DNA from: Desulfomonile tiedjei
GTDB lineage: Bacteria; Desulfobacterota; Desulfomonilia; Desulfomonilales; Desulfomonilaceae
DNA: 64,000 nt
Direction of reading: 5' to 3'
NCBI GenBank assembly: GCA_016212925.1
Contig: JACRDF010000003.1
Location: 310,001-374,000, forward strand
Part shown: in pieces, positions 8,858 through 17,460 of the stretch
Position numbering within the stretch: position 1 is the stretch's first letter
How the letters are laid out: every line of letters begins with the position of its first letter
Translations under genes and position numbers: made by a program
The notes under the pieces: model-generated
Told to the model about the DNA's origin: nothing
What the model saw: only the letters and a program-made list of their open reading frames with translations
The model's database searches: none

Positions 8858-10639
8858 GTGAAACAGCTAATGTCAGGAAATGAAGCCATTGCACGTGGGG
8901 CCTGGGAATACGGTGTGCGACTGGCCTCGGCTTATCCGGGAACTCCCAGCACTGAGATATTGGAGTACATTGGCGAACGATACCCCAATATTAAAGCCGG
9001 TTGGGCGCCCAATGAAAAAGTCGCGGTCGAAGTTGCCGCAGGAGCCGCTTATGGAGGCTCCCGCGCCCTGGCGGCCATGAAGCACGTCGGACTGAATGTG
9101 GCCGCGGATCCGTTCATGACTCTTTCTTACACTGGAGTGAACGGCGGCTTCGTATTGGTAGTCTGCGACGACCCGGAAATGCACTCGTCCCAGAACGAGC
9201 AAGACACCAGGAATTTTGCAAAATTCGGAAAAGTCCCGTGCGTGGAACCGTCTGACAGCCAGGAAGCCAAGGACTTGATCGGCGAAGCCCTGCGGATAAG
9301 CGAGGAATTTGACACCCTGGTCATCTTCCGCAGTTCAACCCGCATTTCACATTCCATGTCTCTGGTTGAAACCAAGGATAGAGTAGAAGGTACGCGGGAA
9401 CTTGGTCTGAAGAAAGACCCCATGAAGTTCGTCATGCTGCCCGCTATGGCCCGGCGGCGCCACCCGGTGGTGGAGCAAAGGCTCAAAGACCTTGCAGCGT
9501 TCGCGGAGACTTTCCCGTACAACAAAGTAATCATGGGCGATGCCGCTCTTGGGATTATATCATCCGGTGCAGCCTTCCAGTACGCTCGTGAAGTGATGCC
9601 GTCCGCGTCCTTCCTCAAACTGGGCATGGTCTGGCCCCTGCCTGAAAAAATGATTCGAGATTTTGCCTCCCGCGTGAAGAGATTGGTGGTCATTGAAGAG
9701 CTTGATCCCTTTATCGAAGAAGCTGTTCGCCTAATGGGCATCAAGGTTGAAGGCAAGGAGCTTACCGGTCTGACAGGTGAACTGACCCCGGAGAAGGTGG
9801 AGATGGCCCTCACAGGGAAATCTTCCGCCAAGAGTATCGGCTCGATTGATATGGAATTGCCGCTGCGGCCGCCGAACATGTGCCCCGGCTGCCCGCACCG
9901 AGCTACGTTCACCGCGCTGAAAAAGAACAAAGTCTATGTGGCCGGCGACATTGGATGCTATACCCTTGGGGCTCTGCCTCCCGTCGGGATGCTGGACAAT
10001 TGCCTGTGCATGGGCGCGGGCATCGGCATAGCATCGGGGCTGGACAGGTCTCTGGGTGAGCTGGCAAGAGGCAAGGCGGTAGCGGTAATAGGCGATTCCA
10101 CTTTCTTCCATTCGGGAATGACACCGCTGCTTGAACTCGCTTACAACGGCGGCTCCACCACGGTGGTCATCATGGACAACAGGACCACAGCCATGACGGG
10201 TGCCCAGGATCACCCCGGAACGGGCTCCACACTGCGGGAAGACCCCACTATCAAGGCGGACATAGCAAAGTTGGCCGACGCGTTCGGTTTCAAGAGAATC
10301 AGTATCGTCGTGCCTTATGATGTCAAAGAAACGGAAAAAGTCATCGCGGAAGAGTTGGCTGCAAACGAGCCTTCCTTGATAATTGCCAGGGCCCCGTGCG
10401 CTCTGCTGAAGACCGAGCGGATTCTGCCGGACAAGCCGCTCAAGATTGACGCAGACTTATGTAAAGGATGCAAGGCGTGCATCAATACCGGGTGTCCCGC
10501 GCTGGAGTTCGTGAAGATCGAGGAGCCCAAGGAGGGCGACAAACGCAAAGGATTCTCCCGGATCAACGAGGCCCTCTGCGTGGGGTGCCGGACCTGCTTC
10601 GAGGTTTGCAAGTCTGATGCTATTCAGGAGGCGTCATGA
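8858..10639 (+). CDS. iorA: Indolepyruvate ferredoxin oxidoreductase, alpha subunit
   Basis: 593 residues, the normal length for IorA. It oxidatively decarboxylates aryl pyruvates (or works in reverse) using thiamine diphosphate and ferredoxin, making aryl-acyl-CoA in the cytoplasm. The N-terminal domain has SAYPGTPSTEI; the TPP-binding half has MCPGCPHRATF, GDIGCYTLG and IGDSTFFHSG. Two C-terminal ferredoxin-like motifs, CKGCKACINTGCP and CVGCRTCFEVCKSDA, bind 4Fe-4S clusters. GTG 8858 is chosen because AGGTGAGG lies just upstream. Its last codons overlap iorB by 4 bases, so the two are translationally coupled. Confidence 0.96.
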   Translation: MKQLMSGNEAIARGAWEYGVRLASAYPGTPSTEILEYIGERYPNIKAGWAPNEKVAVEVAAGAAYGGSRALAAMKHVGLNVAADPFMTLSYTGVNGGFVLVVCDDPEMHSSQNEQDTRNFAKFGKVPCVEPSDSQEAKDLIGEALRISEEFDTLVIFRSSTRISHSMSLVETKDRVEGTRELGLKKDPMKFVMLPAMARRRHPVVEQRLKDLAAFAETFPYNKVIMGDAALGIISSGAAFQYAREVMPSASFLKLGMVWPLPEKMIRDFASRVKRLVVIEELDPFIEEAVRLMGIKVEGKELTGLTGELTPEKVEMALTGKSSAKSIGSIDMELPLRPPNMCPGCPHRATFTALKKNKVYVAGDIGCYTLGALPPVGMLDNCLCMGAGIGIASGLDRSLGELARGKAVAVIGDSTFFHSGMTPLLELAYNGGSTTVVIMDNRTTAMTGAQDHPGTGSTLREDPTIKADIAKLADAFGFKRISIVVPYDVKETEKVIAEELAANEPSLIIARAPCALLKTERILPDKPLKIDADLCKGCKACINTGCPALEFVKIEEPKEGDKRKGFSRINEALCVGCRTCFEVCKSDAIQEAS

Positions 10640-11220
10640 GCAACGATCGCGTTTATAATGTCCTCATAGTCGGTGTGGGCGGCCAGGGAATCATTCTCGC
10701 CAGCGACGTGCTCGGGCGAGCCGCGGCCTTGCACGGGTACGATGTGAAGAAGAACGAAATTCACGGCATGGCGCAACGTGGAGGATCGGTTTCCAGCCAT
10801 ATACGGTTCGGGAAAACGGTAAGTTCACCGATCATTAAGATGGGCGAAGCCGATGTGCTCCTGTCGTTTGAACAGATCGAGACCCTGCGGTACTTTCCGT
10901 ACCTTTCGGAAAAAGGGAAGGTGATCGTCAACGATCAAAAGATACTGCCGCCCGCGGTCTTTACAGGGAAACAGGAATACCCGCCGGATGTGCTCGACAA
11001 GATCAAGGAAAAGGTGCCTGACGCGGTAATCGTAGACGGCGCGGCTGTTGCCTCCAAGATTGGGAATCCTCGAGTGGCGAACGTGATTTTCCTCGGAGTG
11101 ATGTCAAAATACCTGGATATACCTGCCGAGACCTATGAAGCTGTTTTGAAGGAATCTCTAAAACCTAAACTGGTGGATATCAACCTGAAAGCATTCCACG
11201 AAGGCCGATCACTGGCGTAA
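10636..11220 (+). CDS. iorB: Indolepyruvate ferredoxin oxidoreductase, beta subunit
   Basis: 194 residues, the gamma-type subunit of the 2-oxoacid:ferredoxin oxidoreductase family. The GVGGQGIILASDVLG motif near the N-terminus and EIHGMAQRGGSVSSHIR are characteristic. It pairs with IorA; ATG lies in an ATGA overlap with the iorA stop. A strong 11-bp hairpin follows the stop. Confidence 0.95.
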   Translation: MSNDRVYNVLIVGVGGQGIILASDVLGRAAALHGYDVKKNEIHGMAQRGGSVSSHIRFGKTVSSPIIKMGEADVLLSFEQIETLRYFPYLSEKGKVIVNDQKILPPAVFTGKQEYPPDVLDKIKEKVPDAVIVDGAAVASKIGNPRVANVIFLGVMSKYLDIPAETYEAVLKESLKPKLVDINLKAFHEGRSLA

Positions 11221-11226
11221 GAACAT

Positions 11227-11258
11227 CCGGGGAGGCCGAACAAAAAGGGCCTCCCCGG
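11227..11258 (+). terminator. Hairpin after iorB
   Basis: An 11-bp perfect stem (CCGGGGAGGCC / GGCCTCCCCGG) around an A-rich loop starts 7 bases after the iorB stop. No T-run follows, so termination is plausible but not certain. Confidence 0.45.
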
Positions 11259-11482
11259 ACCCCTCCCCAATCCCGCGTTCCGCACTGGCCTCCCATGGAT
11301 TTGCACCACTGGCGTCTTTGACTCCAATGGGTGGTGCGGGAGACTCCGATGTTTCCTTCGCTAAGGTTTTTTGAAACCAACTGTAGCCAATTACCGGGCT
11401 CGTAAAACCAATTTCTGTGGATTCGTAGCAGGAACAATTCCTGGAAAGTTTTCCCCATTCCCATTCAAATATTTCTATTTCT

Positions 11483-11529
11483 TGGTCGCTGAGCAGCTTC
11501 CGCCGACAGCGGAAGCTGCTCAGCGACCA
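11483..11529. repeat. Perfect 21-bp hairpin between convergent operons
   Basis: Arms at 11483-11503 and 11509-11529 (beginning TGGTCGCTGAGC) are exact reverse complements around a CGACA loop. No coding function is seen in 11221-11611. The structure may be a REP-like element. Confidence 0.8.
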
Positions 11530-11555
11530 GGATATAGAAGTTTTTGGAGAGGGGT

Positions 11556-11592
11556 GCGGGGAGGAACCTTTTTTCAAAAAGGTTCTCCCCGC
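11556..11592 (-). terminator. Bidirectional terminator-like palindrome
   Basis: GCGGGGAGGAACCTTTTTT and its near-complement AAAAAGGTTCTCCCCGC form a long hairpin rich in A and T at the tip. It sits 20 bases beyond the stop of the molybdenum hydroxylase large subunit and could stop transcription from both sides. Confidence 0.5.
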
Positions 11593-11611
11593 AATCTTCT
11601 TCTTCTTCTTC

Positions 11612-13963
11612 TTACTTCCCTGTCTGCTTTTTCATGGCCATGTAGAGTCTTTCCGGAGTGACGGGAAGTTCGTTGATGCGGACGCCTGTCGCATCATAGA
11701 TGGCGTTCAGTATTGCGGGTATGGTAGGCATTATGGCGCCTTCGCCGACCTCTTTCGCGCCGTACGGTCCGTTGGGCTCCTTGGATTCCACTATGATGGA
11801 CTTCACATTGGGCATGTCCAGGGCCGTGGGGATTTTGTATTCCCCTAGGTGAGAGTTGATGATGCGGCCGCGGGAGTCAAATTTGACCTCTTCAAAGAGG
11901 GTCTCCCCGAGGCCCATTGAGAGAGAGCCCTGCATCTGACCTTCGACCTGCGTCCGGTTTATGGCAAGGCCGCAATCGTGCGCGTCCGTCATGTTTTCAA
12001 CAGTGACCTGGCCGGTTTCCAGGTCCACATTTACTTCCACAATCTGAGCGGAGCAGCCGTACGCGGGAGACGTCCCCACCGCTGCGCCCTTGTAAGAGCC
12101 GCCAAGCCGCGGAGGCTTGTACTTGCCCGTTCCTACCAGGGTTCCCGCTTTGAGGTACGCGAGGCGGGCAGCTTCCCGGAACGTCAGATAATCGCCGGTG
12201 GGAGGATCGGTCCACCCGCGGTGCTCTTTGATATAAAAGGAGCGGATCTTCTCGAAGTCTCCAGGTTGGCCGTCAAACATCACATTCCCGTTTCGGAAAC
12301 TTATGGACGAGGCATCGCAACCCATTGCCTCGGCAAGGTGCCTGGCAATTTGATCCCTGACCTGTTCCGCTGCCTCCTTGGTAGCGTGTCCGGTCATGAG
12401 CGTTTGGCGGCTTGAATATGCGCCCAGGTCCACGCTCAAATCCGTGTCTCCGGAGGTGACGCGCACGCTTGCCAACGGAATTCCCAGAGTCTCCGCCGCG
12501 ATCATCGCCACCATGGTATCGGAACCCTGGCCGATTTCCGCGGAGCCTGTGAGCACATTTGCAATGCCCCCGTCCTCGCTCATTTTTATAACTACCGTAG
12601 AATGATAGGTGTCGGACCGGTATATGGGATAGCCCGCGCCGGACACGAAGAACCCGCAGGCCATACCTATCCCTTTCCCACGGGGGAGCTTTCCCTTCTT
12701 GTTGTTCCAATCCGAACCGTTTCTGACCGCTTCCACGCATTCCTTCATCCCGAGGCTCGACATGTCCAGCTCATTTATGGTCATGTCACCGGTGGTCATA
12801 ATATTCTTCAGGCGCATCTCCACCGGGTCCATTCCGAGTTTTTCCGCTGTCATATCCATGAGCTGCTCAAAGGCTGCCCGGTGGGCCACTCCACCGTGGC
12901 CTCTCTGCGCGCCGCACGCCGGCTTGTTTGTATAGACTCTGTACCCGTCGTACTTCATGGCCTTCAGTTTGTACGGTCCCCCGAGAAGCGAGCCGGAATA
13001 GTAAACAGTGGCAATGCCGAAGCTGGTGTACGCGCCCCCGTCCAAGATGGCCTTATTGCGCAGCGCCACCATTGTTCCGTCATTTTTGACCCCAAGCGTC
13101 ATCTCCGCGTAGAACTGGTGCCGCGCGCGACTGTGCAAAAAGACCTGTTCCCTGGAATAAATCCCCTTCACAGGTTTCCCGGTGTAACGCGCCAGCATCG
13201 CTGCGCTCATTTCGAGCGGGGTTGCTTCGCACTTTGGGCCGAATCCGCCCCCGACGTACGGCTTTACAACCCGCACATTTCCAACGGGGATCTGCAGTAC
13301 CATCGCCAAGGTGCGCATGACGTAATGGGGAACTTGCGTGGAGGTATGAAGGGTCAGCTTGCCGTCAAGGTCGAATACCGCAAGGCACGCATGAGGCTCT
13401 ATGAAAGCCGCGTCCTGACGTTTGTTAAGGAAGGTGTGATTTACCACGAGGTCACATTCGGCCATAGCCGCCTCGGTGTCACCGAACTCCTGATGAACCT
13501 CGGCGTTGAGGTTGCCGGGGAACTCAGCATGAATTTGCGGCGCGTCTTCCTTCATAGCCTCGAACATATCAAACACCGCAGGGAGTTCCTCGTAGTCCAC
13601 TTTGATGAGGCTCACCGCTTCTTGAGCCGTGGCCTGGTCCACAGCAGCGACAGCCGCTATCTCGTCTCCCACGTATCGGACCTTCTCGTGCGCGAAGAGC
13701 GTTTCGTCGTACCGAGCAGGGGAAACACCGTATTTCACCAGGCCGGCCTCCTTGGCTGTGATGATGGCCTTTACACCCGGTAACTTGAGGGCCTTTGAGG
13801 TATCTATGCTCAATATCCTGGCATGCGCTACCGGGCTCTGGAGTAGGGCGGCGTAAAGCATTCCCGGCATGCTGAAGTCATCCGCGTACTTTGCACGGCC
13901 TGTCGCTTTGGCCGGTGCATCAATTCTAGGGGCCCTACTATTGAGAACTGCGAATTCGCTCAT
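11612..13963 (-). CDS. Molybdenum hydroxylase large subunit (xanthine oxidase/4-hydroxybenzoyl-CoA reductase family)
   Basis: 783 residues, carrying the Mo-pterin active site. Visible motifs are GGGFGPKCEATPLEMSA, CGAQRGHGGVAHRAAFE and, near the C-terminus, GPYGAKEVGEGA, whose Glu matches the catalytic base of the family. The RGHG segment is closer to 4-hydroxybenzoyl-CoA reductase alpha subunits than to CO dehydrogenase (which has a Cys-Ser loop) or xanthine dehydrogenase; the substrate remains inferred. ATG 13961-13963 overlaps the stop of the 2Fe-2S subunit as ATGA; an upstream in-frame start would overlap that gene by 88 bases. Third enzyme gene of the operon. Confidence 0.92.
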   Translation of the reverse strand: MSEFAVLNSRAPRIDAPAKATGRAKYADDFSMPGMLYAALLQSPVAHARILSIDTSKALKLPGVKAIITAKEAGLVKYGVSPARYDETLFAHEKVRYVGDEIAAVAAVDQATAQEAVSLIKVDYEELPAVFDMFEAMKEDAPQIHAEFPGNLNAEVHQEFGDTEAAMAECDLVVNHTFLNKRQDAAFIEPHACLAVFDLDGKLTLHTSTQVPHYVMRTLAMVLQIPVGNVRVVKPYVGGGFGPKCEATPLEMSAAMLARYTGKPVKGIYSREQVFLHSRARHQFYAEMTLGVKNDGTMVALRNKAILDGGAYTSFGIATVYYSGSLLGGPYKLKAMKYDGYRVYTNKPACGAQRGHGGVAHRAAFEQLMDMTAEKLGMDPVEMRLKNIMTTGDMTINELDMSSLGMKECVEAVRNGSDWNNKKGKLPRGKGIGMACGFFVSGAGYPIYRSDTYHSTVVIKMSEDGGIANVLTGSAEIGQGSDTMVAMIAAETLGIPLASVRVTSGDTDLSVDLGAYSSRQTLMTGHATKEAAEQVRDQIARHLAEAMGCDASSISFRNGNVMFDGQPGDFEKIRSFYIKEHRGWTDPPTGDYLTFREAARLAYLKAGTLVGTGKYKPPRLGGSYKGAAVGTSPAYGCSAQIVEVNVDLETGQVTVENMTDAHDCGLAINRTQVEGQMQGSLSMGLGETLFEEVKFDSRGRIINSHLGEYKIPTALDMPNVKSIIVESKEPNGPYGAKEVGEGAIMPTIPAILNAIYDATGVRINELPVTPERLYMAMKKQTGK

Positions 13964-14448
13964 TTCACGACGCCTCCTTTCCCCAGCATGGATCCGGCAG
14001 CTTCCTGGATTGCCTCGACGATCTTCTGATACCCTGTGCATCGGCACAGATTGCCTGAGATTGCCGTGCGGATTTCGAGTTCGGTGGGTTTAGGGTTCTG
14101 TTCCAGCAGCGCTTTAGCGGCAAGGATCATGCCGGGTGAGCAAAACCCGCATTGAATGGCGCCTTTGTCCACAAAGGCCTGTTGAATGGGGTGAAGCTTC
14201 CCGTTTTCGGCCAACCCCTCTATGGTAAGGACCTCTCTGCCCCGAGCCTGTACCGCGAGCACCAGACAGGAGTTTACCGGCTTGCCATCAAGAATGACGG
14301 TGCAGGCGCCACAGTCCCCGACTCCACAGCCGTGCTTGGTGCCTGTCAACCCTAAGTCTTCCCTCAAGAACTGCGCGAGAGTATGGTTTGGCTCGACAGC
14401 GGCTTCTACTGTCTCCCCGTTGACGACTAATTGGATGAGAGTCTTCAT
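13960..14448 (-). CDS. Molybdenum hydroxylase 2Fe-2S subunit
   Basis: 162 residues. The N-terminal plant-ferredoxin-type cluster is shown by HGCGVGDCGACTVIL plus NSCLV. The second cluster domain has QCGFCSPGM and GNLCRCTGYQ. It passes electrons from the Mo site to the flavin subunit. It lies 57 bases after the FAD subunit and overlaps the large subunit start by 3 bases. Confidence 0.95.
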   Translation of the reverse strand: MKTLIQLVVNGETVEAAVEPNHTLAQFLREDLGLTGTKHGCGVGDCGACTVILDGKPVNSCLVLAVQARGREVLTIEGLAENGKLHPIQQAFVDKGAIQCGFCSPGMILAAKALLEQNPKPTELEIRTAISGNLCRCTGYQKIVEAIQEAAGSMLGKGGVVK

Positions 14449-14505
14449 GTTACGTTCTCCCCGAATTCAAAATCCAATGGTTTGCAAGCGCGTGGCACAT
14501 GCCGG

Positions 14506-15393
14506 TCAGGGCTTCCAGGAGCGGGCTTGTTCCAAGGCCATCCCCAATGCTCTCTTGGTAAGAACCTCAATCATCATGCAACGATATTCCATTGTTCCGC
14601 GGTGATCCGTGATCGGGCTGCACATACCTACCCCTACCTCACCGGCCTTACGGAACAATTCCTCCGAAGGCGTCTCGCCGATAAGCAATTGCTCGGCTGC
14701 GAACGCTCGCACCGGCGTTGGAGCCACCGCCCCGAGGGCTATTCGCGCATTGGTTATGGGGCCTTGCGGTGATTCCAGAGTGATCAGGGTGGCCACGTTG
14801 ACCATGGATATTTCCAAGGCCTTGCGCTCGCCAAGCTTTATGTATGCGCCTCCGGTCCACGGCGGCGGGGTGTCGAGGTCGATGGCCACCAAAAGCTCAT
14901 TGGGCTCGATTACGGTCTCACCCGGCCCGCGAAAGAAATCGCACACGGGAATGTCCCGTTCCCCCGCATTACTCTTGAGGCGCAACGTTGCATTGAGAAC
15001 CATGCAGGGTGGCGGAAAGTCTGCGGCAGGACGGGCATTGACAAGATTTCCTCCGATGGTGGCCCGGTTGCGTATCATGGGCGCGCCGAGGCGGCCGGCA
15101 GCAACGGCCAAAGGGGTAAACCTATCCATTATTAACTCGTGGCGGGAAAGAGCCGCAGCCGTCACTCCTCCTCCTATTGTCACCCCATGTCTCTCCCTGG
15201 GAATGACTTGATCCAGCCCCGGGATTCGGTCAATGGAAATGAGATGAGAGGGCTTATCTACCTTCAGCTTCATCCGCACGAGAACATCGGTGCCTCCCGC
15301 GACCAGTTTGGCATTTCCGCCGTACTCGGAAAGCAGATGCAAAGCCTCTTCGAGGGTCTGGGGTTCGTGGTAATCAAATTTCGGCAGCAACAT
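14506..15393 (-). CDS. Molybdenum hydroxylase FAD-binding subunit
   Basis: 295 residues of the CoxM/HcrB/XdhB-FAD type. AGGTDVLVRMK near residue 35 and ATIGGNLVNARPAAD near 110 are the FAD-binding signatures. The additional 4Fe-4S insertion known from Thauera HcrB is not evident, so electron flow may differ from true 4-hydroxybenzoyl-CoA reductase. It is the second gene of the operon, 27 bases after the small hypothetical gene. Confidence 0.93.
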   Translation of the reverse strand: MLLPKFDYHEPQTLEEALHLLSEYGGNAKLVAGGTDVLVRMKLKVDKPSHLISIDRIPGLDQVIPRERHGVTIGGGVTAAALSRHELIMDRFTPLAVAAGRLGAPMIRNRATIGGNLVNARPAADFPPPCMVLNATLRLKSNAGERDIPVCDFFRGPGETVIEPNELLVAIDLDTPPPWTGGAYIKLGERKALEISMVNVATLITLESPQGPITNARIALGAVAPTPVRAFAAEQLLIGETPSEELFRKAGEVGVGMCSPITDHRGTMEYRCMMIEVLTKRALGMALEQARSWKP

Positions 15394-15420
15394 CGCCTTT
15401 TCCTCCCGCTAATAAAAGAG

Positions 15421-15807
15421 TCAAGCGTGTTCAAACATTGAATTTGCCCGTGCAGCCGAGTTCGGGATCGATGCATCCGGCCGACATTCGGCGTCTATCC
15501 CGTAAGAAGCCAGCCACCGGACCAATTCCTCGCCGGTTTTGCGGGCTTGTCCCACTCGCTCGACGCTGTCGTCCTTGCCTTCATCATCGTACGGCGGGCA
15601 CCTGAAATAGAGCCAACGAGCGTACCCGCCGAAGGGGGTACCGTCGGAGGGACGGTTGCACGCCAACACGCCTCGCGCTATCTGCACATCTACGGGCACG
15701 ACCACGTGGTAGTCGTCTCCTTTGGGAGAGACGCCTATCCATCCCTCATTCCCGCACCGAATGGGGAGAGTCGCCCTGAGGATGTCGGTGAATTTTATGT
15801 TCAGCAT
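15421..15807 (-). CDS. Hypothetical protein leading the molybdenum hydroxylase operon
   Basis: A 128-residue soluble protein that I do not recognise. It has no signal peptide or membrane segment. Visible features are CNRPSDGTPFGGYARW and FRCPPYDDEGKDD. It is the first gene before the FAD subunit, 27 bases away on the same strand, so it may act with the enzyme (for example in maturation or control). This position-based link is inference. Confidence 0.65.
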   Translation of the reverse strand: MLNIKFTDILRATLPIRCGNEGWIGVSPKGDDYHVVVPVDVQIARGVLACNRPSDGTPFGGYARWLYFRCPPYDDEGKDDSVERVGQARKTGEELVRWLASYGIDAECRPDASIPNSAARANSMFEHA

Positions 15808-15908
15808 AGGGTGGCCTGAAGTGGTTCTGTATCAGGAACTTTAACGTTCCTAGATTAGCTGCGGCGGGAAAAGGTGTCAAGCTATAAAGCATGGATGCAG
15901 GAAAACCA

Positions 15909-15962
15909 TTGACAATCGCTTTCAAAGTGTTTACAAAACAATTTCAGTTCATCATAATGAAC
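15909..15962 (+). promoter_or_regulatory. Promoter and candidate operator for the IclR-type regulator
   Basis: TTGACA (15909-15914), a 17-base spacer and TACAAA (15932-15937) form a promoter on the plus strand. A palindrome GTTCAT-CATA-ATGAAC (15947-15962) sits at the expected start site, as for an autorepressing IclR-family operator. The remaining leader (to 16234) is highly folded, with a 10-bp stem at 16015-16042 and a 12-bp stem at 16135-16164. Confidence 0.5.
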
Positions 15963-16134
15963 CTCCATTGACAGCTGCAACGGCCTGTGGCTATTTATCC
16001 CCACAGGAACAGCGACGCGGAATCGCTGTACTGATTCCGCGTTAGGAAAAGGGGTACGCCTGCCGAAGCGGTTGCGAGAGGTCGTCGCTGCCAGAGGTAA
16101 AGCGCGGCGACTGAAAAGGTTTCATCGGTATTAT

Positions 16135-16164
16135 CCCAGCGGCGCCGTGAATGGCGCCGCTGGG
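16135..16164. repeat. 12-bp perfect hairpin in the regulator leader
   Basis: CCCAGCGGCGCC and GGCGCCGCTGGG surround a GTGAAT loop, about 70 bases before the regulator start. It could be an attenuator-like structure or a REP-type hairpin; no T-run follows. Confidence 0.5.
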
Positions 16165-16234
16165 CCGAGTGGTCTCTGAGTAACCCGAGCCTTTCGTCAA
16201 GCCATGAGGCTCGCTTAAGAAATGAGTGAAGCGA

Positions 16235-17038
16235 ATGACTGACAAAAAAACATCAATTAATGTGGCATACTCCGCCCCCATCGTATCGAAAGCGATGCGA
16301 GTGTTGAAGATGATCGCCACAGCCCCTAAGAATCCCGGAATCAGCGAGATCGCACTGGCGTTGTCGCTGGCTAAGTCCACAACTCACGGCATTCTAGCTG
16401 CTCTGGAGGAATCGGGATGGGTGCTGCGTGATCCGGTGACCAGAAAATACACCTGCGGCTATACTGCCAAACACATCGGCTCTGTGGCCACGGTCCGTGT
16501 TCCCCTGGTAGATCAGGCCCGCCCGCATCTGGAGAAGCTTGCCGAGGAACTGGACGAGGATGTTTTCTTGGGAATTCTTACCGGGAATAGCATTCTAATC
16601 CTGGACCAAGTGGAGTCATCCAAGGAACTCAAGGTTACGGCTCGCCCCGGCACTCGCATCCCGATGTACGCAGGCGCTGTCGGTAAGATGTTTCTGGCCT
16701 ATCAGGACCGAGAAACAGTGGGACACCTCCTTCGGACAAACCCATTGCCTCGGTTTACGGCGCGGTCGGTGACTGATCCCGTCCAATACGTGCGTGAACT
16801 GGATCAAGTCCAAGAGGCAGGCGTTGCAGTGGACCGTGAAGAATACATTCCCAACATGCTGGCCGTCGCGGTCCCTATTTTCTATGGCAAGAAAAACAGG
16901 AAGCGCATGGTAGCCGGTTTTTGGATCGTGGGACTGGATTGGCACCTCAATCCGGAAAAGATGAAAAAAGCGACTCGACTGGCTGTAAGAACCGGCGAGG
17001 CAGTCTCTCAGGCCATTAGCAAACAATTGAATTGGTGA
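16235..17038 (+). CDS. IclR-family transcriptional regulator
   Basis: 267 residues. The N-terminal winged HTH (about 15-75) has the typical KAMRVLKMIA...ISEIALALSLAKSTTHGIL pattern, and the C-terminal IclR effector domain (about 85-260) includes ARPGTRIPMYAGAVGKMFLA. It probably senses an aromatic or organic acid ligand. It is divergent from the molybdenum hydroxylase operon and is the obvious candidate for its regulator. ATG 16235 is preferred; an in-frame GTG at 16226 is possible, and neither has a strong ribosome site. Confidence 0.9.
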   Translation: MTDKKTSINVAYSAPIVSKAMRVLKMIATAPKNPGISEIALALSLAKSTTHGILAALEESGWVLRDPVTRKYTCGYTAKHIGSVATVRVPLVDQARPHLEKLAEELDEDVFLGILTGNSILILDQVESSKELKVTARPGTRIPMYAGAVGKMFLAYQDRETVGHLLRTNPLPRFTARSVTDPVQYVRELDQVQEAGVAVDREEYIPNMLAVAVPIFYGKKNRKRMVAGFWIVGLDWHLNPEKMKKATRLAVRTGEAVSQAISKQLNW

Positions 17039-17136
17039 AGGACCTTCGGTCTGAACAAATGAATGGGCTGGATATGTGAAAAAGCTAAATCCCCGTGACA
17101 CGAGCCGGCTTGCATAATTATCGAGGAAGGGCGCTG

Positions 17137-17406
17137 TCAGCCGGATGAAGCAAGCAGGCTTTTCCCGCAACCCTCGTCCAAGCGAGAGCTGACCGCACCT
17201 CTCTCCATACTTATGGCGCCTGTTGGGTCTTTCACCGGCCCGCGGATTTTTCGGGTCGCGCTTTGGCCGTTTTCTGAAACAGTCAGGAAACCTATTGCCA
17301 AGAACAGCAGGATGATTATTGTTCCGAGAAATACCATCGCCCAATCTTTGTTTGTACGGGTTGAGCTTAGTTCGGGGGGCGCAATTTTTCGAGGGACTCG
17401 CGGCAC
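17137..17406 (-). CDS. Small single-span membrane protein
   Basis: 89 residues, not recognised. A hydrophobic stretch WAMVFLGTIIILLFLAIGF (about 23-41) follows a basic N-terminus. The GTG start is supported by GAGGTGAT 5 bases upstream. Divergent from the YkgJ gene with 54 bases between. Function unknown. Confidence 0.5.
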   Translation of the reverse strand: MPRVPRKIAPPELSSTRTNKDWAMVFLGTIIILLFLAIGFLTVSENGQSATRKIRGPVKDPTGAISMERGAVSSRLDEGCGKSLLASSG

Positions 17407-17460
17407 TTTAGATCACCTCAAAGCAAAAAACTGGACTGATTATACCCTAAACCAGCCGCT

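Noticed and set aside
9127-9930. A 267-codon minus-strand frame inside iorA
   Set aside because: Low-complexity Ser/Arg composition and complete overlap with iorA.
12602-13783. A 393-codon plus-strand frame
   Set aside because: It is the shadow of the molybdenum hydroxylase large subunit, whose conserved motifs are on the minus strand.
13964-14047. Longer start for the molybdenum hydroxylase large subunit
   Set aside because: It would overlap the 2Fe-2S subunit by 88 bases and adds Arg-rich sequence not seen in the family; the ATGA overlap start is better.
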